Positions 39,679 to 52,806 of a stretch of 64,000 bases of DNA are shown here, in pieces; the first letter of the stretch is position 1, and each line of letters starts with the position of its first letter. Source of the DNA: Chamaelirium japonicum (taxonomy: Eukaryota; Streptophyta; Magnoliopsida; Liliales; Melanthiaceae); NCBI GenBank assembly GCA_947650365.1, contig CANTAL010000026.1:124001-188000 (forward strand), read 5' to 3'. Position numbers and translations under genes: made by a program. The notes beneath the pieces were generated by a model. The model made no database searches. It saw only the letters and a program-made list of their open reading frames with translations, and was not told the origin of the DNA.

Positions 39679-42087
39679 TCCATTCTAATTCATTTGTACG
39701 ATCCATTCTATTCAATCGTATGATCCATTCTAATTCATTCACACGATCAATTCTAATTCATTCGTCCGATCTATTCTAATTCTTTCGTACGATCCATTCT
39801 AATTCATTCTCATGATCCATTCTAACTCATTCAGTGGATCCATTCTAATTCATTCGCACGATCCATTCTAATTCATTCGCACGATCCATTCTAAGTTATT
39901 CGTACGATCAATTCTAATTCATTCGTACGATCTATTCTAATTCATTCGTATGATCCATTCTAATTCATTCGTACGATCCATTCTAATTCATTCGTACAAT
40001 CCATTCAAATTTATTCGTACGATGCAATCTAATTCATTCGCACAAATGTATCTATTCTAATTCATTCGTACAATGCATTCTAATCCATTCGTACGATCCA
40101 TTCTAATTCATTCGTATGATCAATTCTAATTCATTCGCACGATCCATTCTAATTCATTCGTACGATCCGTTCTAATTCAATCGCACGAATGTAACCATTC
40201 TAATTCATTCGTACGATCCATTCTAATTCATTCATACAATCCATTCTAATTCATTCGTACGATCCATTCTAATTCATTTGCACGAATGTATCCATTCTAA
40301 TTCATTCTAATTCATTCGTACGATCCATTCTAATGCATTCGTACGATTCATTCTAATTCATTCGCCCGATCCATTCTAATTCATTCGTATAATCCATTCT
40401 AATTCATTCTCACGAATGTAACCTTTCTAATTCCTTTGTATAATCCATTCTAATTCATTCGTACGATCCATTGTAATTCATTCGTACGATCCATTCTAAT
40501 TCATTCGCACGATCCATTCTAATTCATTCGCACGATCCATTCTAATTTATTCGTACGATCCATTCTAATTCATTCGCACGAATGTATCCATTCTAATTCA
40601 TTCGTATGATCCAATCTAATGCATTCGTACGATTCATTCTAATTCATTCGCATAAATATATCTATTCTAATTCATTCGTACGATCCATTCTAATTCATTC
40701 GCACGATCCATTCTAATTCATTCGCACAAATGTATCCATTCTAATTCATTCGTACGATCCATTCTAATGCATTCGTACGATTCATTCTAATTCATTTGCA
40801 TGATCATTCGCACGATCCATTCTAATTCATTCCTACGATCCATTCTAATTCATTCGCACGATCCATTCTAATTCATTCCTACGATCCATTCTAATTCATT
40901 CGCACGATCCATTCTAATTCATTCGTACGATCCATTCTAATTCATTCGTACGATCCATTCTAATTCATTCGTACAATCCATTCAAATTCATTCGTACGAT
41001 GCAATCTAATTCATTCCACAAATGTATCTATTCTAATTCATTCGTACAATGCGTTCTAATCCATTCATACGATCCATTCTAATCCATTCGTACGATCCAT
41101 TCTAATTCATTCGCACGAATGTAACCATTCTAATTCATTCATATGATCCATTCTAATTCATTCGTACGATCCATTCTAATTCATTCGTATGATCCATTCT
41201 AATTCATTCGCACGATCCATTCTAATTCATTTGCAAGAATGTATCTATTCTAATTTATTCGTACGATCCAGTCTAATTCATTCGTACGATCCATTCTAAT
41301 TCATTCACACGAATATATCCATTCTAATTCATTCCTACGATCCTTTCTAATTCATTTGCACGATCCATTCTAATTCATTCCTATGATCCATTCTAATTTA
41401 TTCATACAATCCATTCTAATTCATTCGTGCGATCCATTCTAATTCATTCGAACGAATGTATCCATTCTAATTCATTCGCTCGAATGTATCCATTCTAATT
41501 CATTCGTACGATCCATTCTAATTCGTTCATACGATCCATTCTAATTCGTTCGTACGATCCATTCTAATTTGTTCGTACGATTCATTCTAATTCATTCGTA
41601 CGATCTATTCTAATGCATTCGTACGATTCATTCTATTTCATTCGCACGATCCATTCTAATTCATTCGTACAATCCATTCTTATTCATTCGTCCGATCCAT
41701 TCTAATTCATTCGTACGATCCATTCTAATTCATTCGTACGATCCATTCTAATTCATTCGCATGATCCATTCTAATTCATTCGCACGATCCATTCTAATTC
41801 ATTCGCACAATCCAATCTAATTCAAACGTACAATCCATTCTAATTCATTCGTACGACCCATTCCAATTCATTTGTACAATCCATTTTAATTCATTTGTAT
41901 GATCCATTCTAATGCATTCGTACGATTCATTCTAATTCATTCCCATGATCCATTCTAATTCATTCGTACGATCCATTCTAATTCATTCGTACGATCCATT
42001 CTAATTCATTCGCACGAATGTATCCATTCTAATTCATTCGTACAATCCATTCTAATTCATTCGCACGATCTATTCTAATTCATTCGT

Positions 42088-42285
42088 ATGATCCATTCTA
42101 ATTCATTCCTACGATCTATTCTAATTCATTCGCTCAAATGTATCCATTCTAATTCATTCGTTCGATCCATTCTAATTCATTCGTACGATCCATTCAAATT
42201 CATTCGCATGATCCATTCTAATTCATTCGTACGATCCATTCTAATTCATTCTCACGAATGTAACCTTTCTAATTCATTTGTATGA
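42088..42285 (+). repeat. Cassette A copy
   Basis: Close to consensus and followed by CAGAATAATTCG and CAGTCATGTG units, the trailing order also seen after the copies at 29390 and 49970. Confidence 0.92.
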
Positions 42286-43140
42286 TCCATTCTAATTCAT
42301 TCGTACGATCCATTCTAATCCATTCGTACGATCCATTGTAATTCATTCATACAATCCATTCAGAATAATTCGCACAAATGTATCCATTCAAATTCATTCA
42401 TACGATCCATTCTAATTAATTCGCACGATCCATTCTAATTCAGTCATGTGAATATAACCATTTTTATTCATTCGTACGATCCATTCTAATTCGTACAATC
42501 CATTCTAATCCATTCGTACGATCCATTCTAATCCATTCATACGATCCATTCTAATTCATTCGCACGAATCTAACCATTCTAATTCATTCGTACGATCCTT
42601 TCTAATTCATTCCTACGATCCATTCTAATCCATTCGCACGAATGTATCCATTCTAATTCATTTGCACGATCCATTCTAATTCATTCCTATGATCCTTTCT
42701 AATTCATTCGTACGATCCATTCTAATTCATTCGCTCGAATGTATCCATTCTAATTCATTCGTATGATCCATTCTAATTCATTCGTACGATCCAATCTAAT
42801 CCATTCGTATGATCCATTCTAATTCATTCGTACAATGCGTTCTAATCCATTCGTACGATCCATTCGAATTCATTCGTACGATCCATTCTAATTCATTTGT
42901 ACGATCCATTCTAATTCATTCGCTCGAATATATCTATTCTAATTCATTCATACGATCCATTCTAATTCATTCGTATGATCCATTCTAACTCATTCGGTGG
43001 ATCCATTCTAATTCATTCGTACGATCCATTCTAATTTATTCACACGATCCATTCTAATTTATTCATACGATCCATTCTAATTCATTCGTACGATCTATTC
43101 TAATTCATTCGTATGATCCATTCTAATTCATTCGTACGAT

Positions 43141-43620
43141 CCATTCTAATTCATTCGTACAATCCATTCAAATTCATTCATACGATGCAATCTAATTCAT
43201 TTGCACAAATGTACCTATTCTAATTCATTCGTACAATGCGTTCTAATCCATTCGTACGATCCATTCTAATCCATTCGTACGATCCATTCTAATTCATTCG
43301 CACGTATGTAACCATTCTAATTCATTCGTACGATCCATTTTAATTCATTCGCACGATCCATTCTAATTCATTCGTACGATCCATTCTAATTCATTCGTAC
43401 GATCCATTCAAATTCATTCATACGATGCAATCTAATTCATTTGCACAAATGTACCTATTCTAATTCATTCGTACAATGCGTTCTAATCCATTCGTACGAT
43501 CCATTCTAATCCATTCGTACGATCCATTCTAATTCATTCGCACGTATGTAACCATTCTAATTCATTCGTACGATCCATTCTAATTCATTCCTACGATCCA
43601 TTGTAATTCATTCGCACGAA
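43141..43620 (+). repeat. Adjacent 240-bp duplication, nearly identical
   Basis: Bases 43201-43320 and 43441-43560 read the same, including the private changes GTACCTATTC and CACGTATGTAACC, at an offset of exactly 240 bp. 240 equals 8 x 23 + 2 x 28, so the duplicated piece is a whole number of units. It is among the youngest duplications visible in the window. Confidence 0.95.
43185..43320 (+). repeat. Cassette B copy
   Basis: Cassette B on its own strand runs: CGATGCAATCTAATTC, a 28-mer of the CACAAATGTATCTATTC type, ACAATGCGTTCTAATCC, two AATCC units, then CACGAATGTAACC. Other + copies start near 23100, 28370, 38970, 40015, 40990, 43425 and 52880. Reverse markers are near 2871, 35404, 38410, 46808 and 61268. 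Confidence 0.88.
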
Positions 43621-44742
43621 TGTATCCATTCTAATTCATTTGCACGATCCATTCTAATTCATTCCTATGATCCATTCTAATTCATTCGTACGATCCATTC
43701 TAATTCATTCACTCGAATATATCCATTCTAATTCATTCGTACGATCCATTCTAATTCGTTCGTACGATCCATTCTAATTCGTTCGTACGATCCATTCTAA
43801 TTCGTTCGTACAATCCATTCTAATCCATTCGTACGATCCATTCTAGTCCATTCGTACGATCCATTCAAGTTCATTCCTACGATCCATTCTAATTCATTCG
43901 CACGAATGTATCCATTCTAATTCATTTGCACGATCCATTCTAATTCATTCGTACGATCCATTCTAATTCATTCGTACGATCCATTCTAATTCATTCGCAT
44001 TATCCATTCGTACGATCCATTCTAATCCGTTCGTACGATCCATTCTAATTCGTTCGTACGATCCATTCTAATTCGTTCGTATGATCCATTCTAATTAGTT
44101 CGTACGATTCATTCTAATTCATTCGCACGATCCATTCTAATTCATTCGCACGATCCATTCTAATTCATTCGCACAATCCATTCTAATTCATTCGTACGAT
44201 CCATTCTAATTTATTCGTATGATCCATTCTAACTCATTTGCGTAAATGTATCCATTCTAATTCATTCGTACGATCCATTCTAATTCATTTGCACGATCCA
44301 TTCTAATTCATTCGTACGATCCATTCTAATTCATTAGTACTATCCATTCTAATTCATTCGTACAATCCATTCTAATTCATTCGCACAAATGTATCCATTC
44401 TAGTTCATTTGTATGATCCATTCTAACTCATTCGTATGATCCATTGTAATCCATTCGTACGATCCATTTTAATCCATTCGTACGATCCATTCTAATTCAT
44501 TCGTACGATCCATTCTAATTCATTCGTATGATCCATTCTAATTTATTCGTTCAAATATATCCATTCTAATTCATTCGTACGATCCATTCTAATTCATTCG
44601 CATGATCCATTTTAATTCATTCGTACGATCCATTATAATTCATTCGTACGATCCATTCTAATTCATTCGCACGATCCATTCTAATTCATTTGTACGATCC
44701 ATTTTAATTCATTCGCATGATTCATTCTAATTCATTCGTATG

Positions 44743-45186
44743 ATACATTCATACGACTGAATTAGAATGGATTGTACGAATGAATTAGAATGGATTGTAC
44801 AAATGAATTACAATGGATCGTACGAATGGATTAGAATGGATCGTACGAATGAATTAGAGTGGATCGTACGAATGCATTAGAATGGATACATTCGTGCGAA
44901 TAAATTAGAATGGATCGTGCGAATGAATTAGAATGGATCGTACGAATGAATTAGAATGGATACATTTGTGCGAATGAATTAGAATGGATCGTACGAATGA
45001 ATTAGAATGGATCATGCGAATGAATTAGAAAGGATCGTGCGAATGAATTAGAATGGATACATTCGTACAAATGAATTAGAATGGATCGTACGAATGAATT
45101 AGAATGGATCGTACGAATGAATTAGAATGGTTACATTCGTGCGAATGAATTAGAATGGATCGTACGAATGGATTAGAATGGATAGT
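44743..45186 (-). repeat. Satellite block 30, - orientation, short
   Basis: About 444 bp, opening with ATTCATACGACTG as at 13205. The right break (GATAGTCTAATTAACTCG) lies inside a unit. Confidence 0.93.
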
Positions 45187-45947
45187 CTAATTAACTCGCA
45201 CGATCTATTCTAATTCATTCGTATGATCCATTCTAATTCATTCCTACGATCTATTCTAATTCATTCGCTCGAATGTATCCATTCTAATTCATTCGTACGA
45301 TCCATTCTTATTCATTCGTACGATCCATTCAAATTCATTCGCATGATCCATTCTAATTCATTCGTACGATCCATTCTAATTCATTCTCACGAATGTAACC
45401 TTTCTAATTCATTTGTATGATCCATTCTAATTCGTTCGTACGATCCATTCTAATCCATTCGTACGATCCATTCTAATCCATTTGTACGATCCATTCTAAT
45501 TCATTCGCACGAATGTATCCATTCTAATTCATTCGCTCGAATGTATCCATTCTAATTCATTCGTACGATCCATTCTAATTCATTCGTCCGATCCATTCTA
45601 ATTCATTCGCACGAATGTATCCATTCTAATTCATCCGTACAATCCATTCTAATTCATTCGCACGATCCATTCTAATTCATTCGTATGATCTATTCTAATT
45701 CATTCGTACAATCCATTCTAATTCATTCGCTCGAATGTATCCATTCTAATTCATTCGTACGATCCATTCTAATTCATTCGTACGATCCATTATAATTCAT
45801 TCTCACGAATCTAACCTTTCTAATTCATTTGTATGATCCATTCTAATTCATTCGTATGATCCATTCTAATCCATTCGTACGATCCATTCTAATCCATTCG
45901 TACGATCCATTCTAATTCATCGCACGAATCCGTTCTAATTCATTCGC
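45187..45947 (+). repeat. Satellite block 31, + orientation
   Basis: About 761 bp, mostly cassette A (45223-45420) and derivatives. The right seam is CATTCG-CA-CGAATG, where a 28-mer type linker runs straight into an inverted core. Confidence 0.94.
45223..45420 (+). repeat. Cassette A copy
   Basis: Consensus order, entered directly after the break at 45186; CATTCTTATTC is its private unit. Confidence 0.92.
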
Positions 45948-48900
45948 ACGAATGAATTAGAATGGATACATTCGCAAGAATGAATTAGAAGGATCGTACG
46001 AATGAATAAGAATGGATTGTACAAATGAATTAGAATGGATACATTCGAGCGAATGAATTAGAATGGATCGTACGAATGAATTAGAATGGTTCATACGAAT
46101 GAATTAGAATGGATCATGCGAATGAATTAGAATGGATCGGACGAATGAAATAGAATGGATACATTCGAGCGAATGAATTAGAATGGATTAGAATGGATAC
46201 ATTCGTGCGAATGAATTAGAATGGATCGTACGAATGGATTAGAATGGATCGTACGAATGGATTAGAATGGATCATACGAATGGATTAGAATGGATCATAC
46301 AAATGAATTAGAAAGGTTACATTCGTGAGAATGAATTAGAATGGATCGTACGAATGAATTAGAATGGATCATGCGAATGAATTTGAATGGATCATACGAA
46401 TGAATAAGAATGGATCGTATGAATGAATTAGAATGGATACATTCGAGCGAATGAATTAGAATAGATCGTAGGAATGAATTAGATTAGATCATAGGAATGG
46501 ATTAGAATGAATCGTACGAATGAATTAAAATGGATCGTACAAATGAATTAGAATGGATCGTGCGAATGAATTAGAATGGATCGTACGAACGAATTAGAAT
46601 GGATCGTACGAACGAATTAGAATGGATCGTATGAACGAATTAGAATGGATCGTACGAATGAATTAGAATGGATCGTACGAATGAATTAGAATGGATTGTA
46701 CGAATGAATTAGAATGGATCATATGAATGAATTAGAATGGTTACATTCGTGCGAATGAATTAGAATGGATCATACGAATGGATTAGAATGGATCGTACGA
46801 ATGGATTAGAACGCATTATACGAATGAATTAGAATAGATACATTTGTGCGAATGAATTAGATCGCATCGTACGAATGAATTTGAATGGACTGTACGAATA
46901 AATTAGAATGGATCGTACGAATGAATTTGAATGGATCATACGAATGAATTAGAATAGATATATTAATGCGAATGAATTAGAATGGATCTTATGAATAAAT
47001 TAGAATGCATCGTGCGAATGAATTAGAATGTATCGTACGAATGAATTAGAAAGGTTACATTCGTGACAATGAATTAGAATGGATCGTACGAATGAATAAG
47101 AATTGATCATACGAATGGATTAGAATGGATCATACGAATGAATTAGAATGGATCGTACGAATGAATTAGAATGGATTAGAATGGATTGAATGAATGAATT
47201 AGAATGGATCGTACGAATGAATTAGAATGGATACATTCGAGCGAATGAATTAGAATGGATCGTACGAATGAATTAGAATGGATCATAGGAATGAATTAGA
47301 ATGAATCGTGCAAATGAATTAGAATGGATACATTCGTGCGAATGAATTAGAATGGATCGTAGGAATGAATTAGAATGGATCGTACGAATGAATTAGAATG
47401 GTTACATTCGTGCGAATGAATTAGAATGGATCGTACGAATGGATTAGAATGGATCGTAGGAATGAATTAGAATGGATCGTACAAATGAATTAGAAAGGTT
47501 ACATTTGTGAGAATGAATTAGAATGGATCGTACGAATGGATTAGAATGGATCGTACGAATGAATTAGAATGGATCATACAAATGAATTAGAAAGGTTACA
47601 TTCATGAGAATGAATTAGAATGGATCGTACGAATAAATTAGAATGGATCATGCGAATGAATCTGAATGGATCGTACAAATGAATTAGAATGAATCGTACG
47701 AATGAATTAGAATGGTTACATTCGTGCGAATGAATTAGAATAGATCATACGAATGAATTAGAATGGATCGTACGAACGAATTAGAATGGATCGTACGAAC
47801 GAATTAGAATGGATCGTACGAACGAATTAGAATGGATCGTACGAATGGATTAGAATGGATCGTACGAATAAATTAGAATCGATCGTACAAATGAATTAGA
47901 AAGGTTACATTTATGAGAATGAATTAGAATGGATCGTACGAATGAATTAGAATGGATCGTACGAATGGATTAGAATGGATCGTACGAATGAATTAGATCG
48001 TACGAATGAATTAGAATGGATCGAACGAATTAATTAAAATGGATACATTCGAGCGAATGAATTAGAATGGATACATTTGTGAGAATGAATTAGAATGGAT
48101 CATGCGAATGAATTAGAATGGATCGTACGAATGAATTAGAATGGATCGTACGAATGAATTAGAATGGTTACATTCGTGCGAATGAGTTAGAACGGATCAT
48201 ATGAATGGATTAGAATGGATCGTATAAATGGATTAGATTGGATCGTACGAATGAATTAGAATGGATCGTACAAATGAATTAGAAAGGTTATATTTGTGAG
48301 AATGAATTAGAATGGATCATACGAATGGATTAGAATGGATCGTACGAATGGATTAGAATGGATCGTACGAATGAATTAGAAAGGTTACATTCGTAAGAAT
48401 GAATTAGAATGGATCGTACGAATGAATTAGAATGGATCATGTGAATGAATTTGAATGGATCGAACGAATGAAATAGAATGGATCGTACGAATGAATTAGA
48501 ATGGATCGTACGAATGGATTAGAACGCATTGTACGAATGAATTAGAATGGATCGTATGAATGGATTAGAATGGATCGTACGAATGAATTAGAATGGATCG
48601 TATGAATGAATTAGAATGGATACATTCGAGCGAATGAATTAGAATGGATCGTACGAATGAATTAGAATGGATCATAGGAATGAATTAGAATGGATCGTGC
48701 AAATGAATTAGAATGGATATATTCGTGCGAATGAATTAGAATGGATCGTAGGAATGAATTAGAATGGATCGTACGAATGAATTAGAATGGTTACATTCGT
48801 GCGAATGAATTAGAATGGATCGTACGAATGGATTAGAATGGATCATACGAATGGATTAGAATGGATCATACGAATGAATTAAAATGGATACATTCATACG

Positions 48901-49497
48901 ACTGAATTAGAATGGATCATGCAAATTAATTAGAATGGATCGTACAAATGAATTTGAATGGATATATTTGTGCGAATGAATCTGAATGGATTGTATGAAT
49001 GAATTACAATGGATCGTACGAATTGATTAGAATGGATCGTACGAATGAATTAGAATGGATCATACAAATGAATTAGAAAGGTTACATTCGTGAGAATGAA
49101 GTAGAATGGATCGTACAAATGAATTAGAATGGATCATGTGAATGAATTTGAATGGATCGTACGAATGAATTAGAATGGATCAAACGAATGAATTAGAATG
49201 GATACATTCGAGCGAATGAGTTAGAATAGATCGTAGGAATGAATTAGAATGGATCATACGAATGAATTAGAATGGATCGTGCGAATGAATTAGAATGGAT
49301 TGTACGAATGAATTAGAATGGATACATTCGAGCGAATGAATTAGAATAGATCGTAGGAATGAATTAGAATGGATCATACGAATGAATTAGAATGGATCGT
49401 GCGAATGAATTAGAATGGATTGTACGAATGAATTAGAATGGATACATTCGTGCGAATGAATTGGAATGGATCGGACGAATGAATTAGAATAGATCGT
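45948..49497 (-). repeat. Satellite block 32, - orientation
   Basis: About 3.6 kb. It has cassette A at about 46293-46489 and 49066-49263, a cassette-B marker near 46808, 33-mers near 46180 and 47165, an 18-mer near 47995, and a 120-bp duplication at 49201-49440. It exits by GGATCGGACG into CGTACGATTC. Confidence 0.95.
49201..49440 (-). repeat. Adjacent 120-bp duplication
   Basis: Bases 49201-49320 and 49321-49440 differ at one base that I can see (GAATGAGTT against GAATGAATT). 120 equals 4 x 23 + 28, a five-unit module. Confidence 0.95.
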
Positions 49498-49800
49498 ACG
49501 ATTCATTCTAATTCATTCGTACGATCAATTCTAATGCATTCGTACGATTCATTCTAATTCAATCGCACGATCCATTCTAATTCATTCGTATGATCTATTC
49601 TAATTTATTTGCACGAATATACTATCCATTCTAATTTATTCGCAAGAATGTATGCATTCTAATTCATTCGTACAATCCATTCTAATTTATTCGTACAAAT
49701 GTATCCATTCTAATTCATTCGTACGATCCATTCTAATTCATTTGTACGATCCATTCTAATTCATTCGCACGAATGTATCCATTCTAATTCATTTGTACAA

Positions 49801-50040
49801 TCCATTCTAATTCATTCGCACGATCCATTCTAATTCAATCGTATGATCCATTCTAATTCATTCCTACGATCTATTCTAATTCATTCGCTCGAATGTATCC
49901 ATTCTAAGTCATTCGTACAATCCATTCTAATTCATTCGCACGATCCATTCTAATTCATTCGTATGATCCATTCTAATTCATTCCTACGATCTATTCTAAT
50001 TCATTCGCTCGAATGTATCCATTCTAATTCATTCGTTTGA
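49801..50040 (+). repeat. Adjacent 120-bp duplication, + strand
   Basis: Bases 49801-49920 and 49921-50040 repeat the same five-unit module with few differences (CAATCGTATG against CATTCGTATG, TAAGTC against TAATTC). The same 120-bp module length is duplicated on the other strand 600 bp away. Confidence 0.92.
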
Positions 50041-50166
50041 TCCATTCTAATTCATTCGTACGATCCATTCAAATTCATTCGCATGATCCATTCTAATTCA
50101 TTCGTACGATCCATTCTAATTCATTCACACGAATGTAACGTTTCTAATTCATTTGTATGATCCATT
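49970..50166 (+). repeat. Cassette A copy with trailing units
   Basis: Overlaps the right half of the 120-bp duplication. The last 28-mer reads CACACGAATGTAACG. It is followed to about 50335 by the same CAGATTC and CAGTCGTATG units as at 29390 and 42088. Confidence 0.88.
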
Positions 50167-50494
50167 CAAATTCATTCGTACGATCCATTCTAATCCATTC
50201 GTACGATCCATTGTAATTCATTCATACAATCCATTCAGATTCATTCGCACAAATGTATCCATTCAAATTCATTCGTACGATCCATTCTAATTAATTCGCA
50301 CGATCCATTCTAATTCAGTCGTATGAATGTATCCATTTTTATTCATTTGTACGATCCATTCTAATCTATTCGTACGATCCATTCTAATCCATTCGTACAA
50401 TCCATTCTAATTCATTCGCACGAATGTAACCATTCTAATTCATTCCTACGATCAATTCTAATTCATTCATACGATCCATTCTAATTCATTCTAA

Positions 50495-51156
50495 TTAGAA
50501 TGGATCGTACAAATGAATTAGAAAGGTTACATTCGTGAGAATGAATTAGAATGGATCGTACGAATGAATTAGAATGGATCGTACGAATGAATTATAATGG
50601 ATACATTCGAGCGAATGATTAGAATGGATCGTACGAACGAATTAGAATGGATCTTAGGAATGAATTAGAATGGATCGTGCAAATGAATTAGAATGGATCG
50701 TGCGAATGAATTAGAATGAATCGTACGAATGCATTAGAATATATCCATCGAATTAGTTAGAATAGATCATACGAATGAATTAGAATGGATCGTACGAATG
50801 GATTAGAATGGATCGTACGAATGAATTAGAATGGATCATACAAATGAATTAGAATGGTTACATTCGTGAGAATGAATTAGAATGGATCGTACGAAAGAAT
50901 TAGAATGGATACATTCGAGCGAATGAATTAGAATAGATCGTTGGAATGAATTAGAATGGATCATACGAACGAATTAGAATAGATCGTAGGAATGAATTAG
51001 AATGGATCGTACGAATGAATTAGAATGGATCGTAGGAATGAATTAGAATGGATCAACCGAATGAATTAGAATGGATCGTACGAATGAATTAGAATGGATC
51101 ATAGGAATGAATTAGAATGGATCACGCAAATGAATTAGAATGGATACATTCGAGCG
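50495..51156 (-). repeat. Satellite block 34, - orientation
   Basis: The first 290 bp match 58859-59150, including the decayed cassette-C unit near 50745. The right break, CATTCGAGCGGTCC, is not palindromic. Confidence 0.93.
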
Positions 51157-51264
51157 GTCCATTCTAATTCGTTCATACGATCCATTCTAATTCATTCGTC
51201 CGATCCACTCAAATTCATTCGTACGATCCATTCTAATTCATTCGCACGAATGTATCCATTCTAA
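51157..51264 (+). repeat. Satellite block 35, + orientation, very short
   Basis: About 108 bp, four to five units. The right edge CATTCTAACGAATG joins half a + core directly to a - core. Confidence 0.92.
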
Positions 51265-52806
51265 CGAATGAATTAGAATGGATACATTCGTGCGAATGAA
51301 TTAGAATGGATCGTACGAATGAATTAGAATGGATCGCACGAATGAATTAGAATGGATCGTACGAATGAATTAGAATGGATCGTACGAATGGATTAGAATG
51401 GATCGTACAAATGAATTAGAATGGATCATACAAATGAATTAGAAAGGTTACATTCGTGAGAATGAATTAGAATGGATCGTACGAATGAGTTAGAATGGAT
51501 CATACGAATGAATTAGAATGGATCGTACGAATGAATTAGAATGGATTGTGCGAATGAATTAGAATGGATCGTATGAATGAATTAGAATGGTTACATTCGT
51601 GCGAATGAATTAGAATGGTTACATTCGTGCGAATGAATTAGAATGGATCGTACGAATGGTTTAGAATGGATCGTACGAATGGATTAGAATGGATCATACG
51701 AATGAATTAGAATGCATACATTCGAGCGAATGAATTAGAATGGATCGTACAAATGGATTAGAATGGATCGTACGAATGGATTAGAATGGGTCGTACGAAT
51801 GAATTAGAATGGATCATACAAATGAATTAGAAAGGTTACATTCGTGAGAATGAATTAGAATGGATCGTACGAATGAATTAGAATGGATCGTATGAATGAA
51901 TTAGAATGGATACATTCGAGCGAATGAATTGGAATGGATCTTACGAATGAATTAGAATGGATCATAGGAATGAATTAGAATGGATCGTGCAAATGAATTA
52001 GAATGGATACATTCGTGCGAATGAATTAGAATGGATCATAGGAATGAATTAGAATGGATCGTACGAATGAATTAGAATGGTTATATTCGTGCGAATAAAT
52101 TAGAATGGATCATAGGAATGAATTAGAACGGATCGTGTGAATGAATTAGAATGGATCGTACGAATAAATTAGAATGGATCGTATGAATGAATTAGAATGG
52201 ATCGTACGAATGAATTAGAATGGATACCTTTGTGCATATGAATTAGAATAGATCATACGAATGAATTAGAATGGATCATATTATTGAATTAGAATGGATC
52301 GTACGAATGTATTAGAATGGATACATTCGTGCGAATGAATTAGAATTGATCGTGCAAATCAATTAGACTGGATCGTGCGAATGAATAAGAATGGGTCATA
52401 CGAATGAATTAGAATTGATCGTACGAATAAATTAGAATTGTTACATTCGTGCGAATGAATTAGAATGGATTATATGAATAAATTAGAATGGATCGTGCGA
52501 ATGAATTAGAATGGAAACATTCGTGCGAATGAATTAGAATGGATCGGACGAATGAATTAGAATGGATCGTACGAACGAATTAGAATGGATCGTATGACAT
52601 ACGACTGAATTAGAATGGATCGTGCGAATGAATTAGAATGGATACATTCTTGCGAATAAATTAGAATGGATCGTATATTCGTGCAAATAAATTAGAATGG
52701 ATCATACAAATGAATTAGAATGGATCGTGCGAATGAATTAGAACGAATCGTACGAATGCATTAGAATGGATCGTACGAATGGATTAGAATGGATCGTATG
52801 AATGAA
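51265..52806 (-). repeat. Satellite block 36, - orientation
   Basis: About 1.5 kb. The last 300 bp include divergent units such as GGATACCTTTGTGC (52210) and CGTATGACATACG (52590). The exit is GAATTC at 52804-52809, itself a palindrome. Confidence 0.93.

Larger units (their letters stand above)
38767..44742 (+). repeat. Satellite block 29, + orientation, second longest
   Basis: About 6.0 kb without a flip. Carries cassette A at 39481-39678 and 42088-42285, six cassette-B copies, a cassette-C unit near 42993 and an exact-length 240-bp duplication (43141-43620). It ends on GTATGATAC at 44738-44746. Confidence 0.95.
49498..50494 (+). repeat. Satellite block 33, + orientation
   Basis: About 1.0 kb with a 120-bp duplication (49801-50040) and cassette A (about 49970-50166). 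The right seam CTAATTAG is centred on 50494/50495 and is shared with 58858. Confidence 0.94.
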
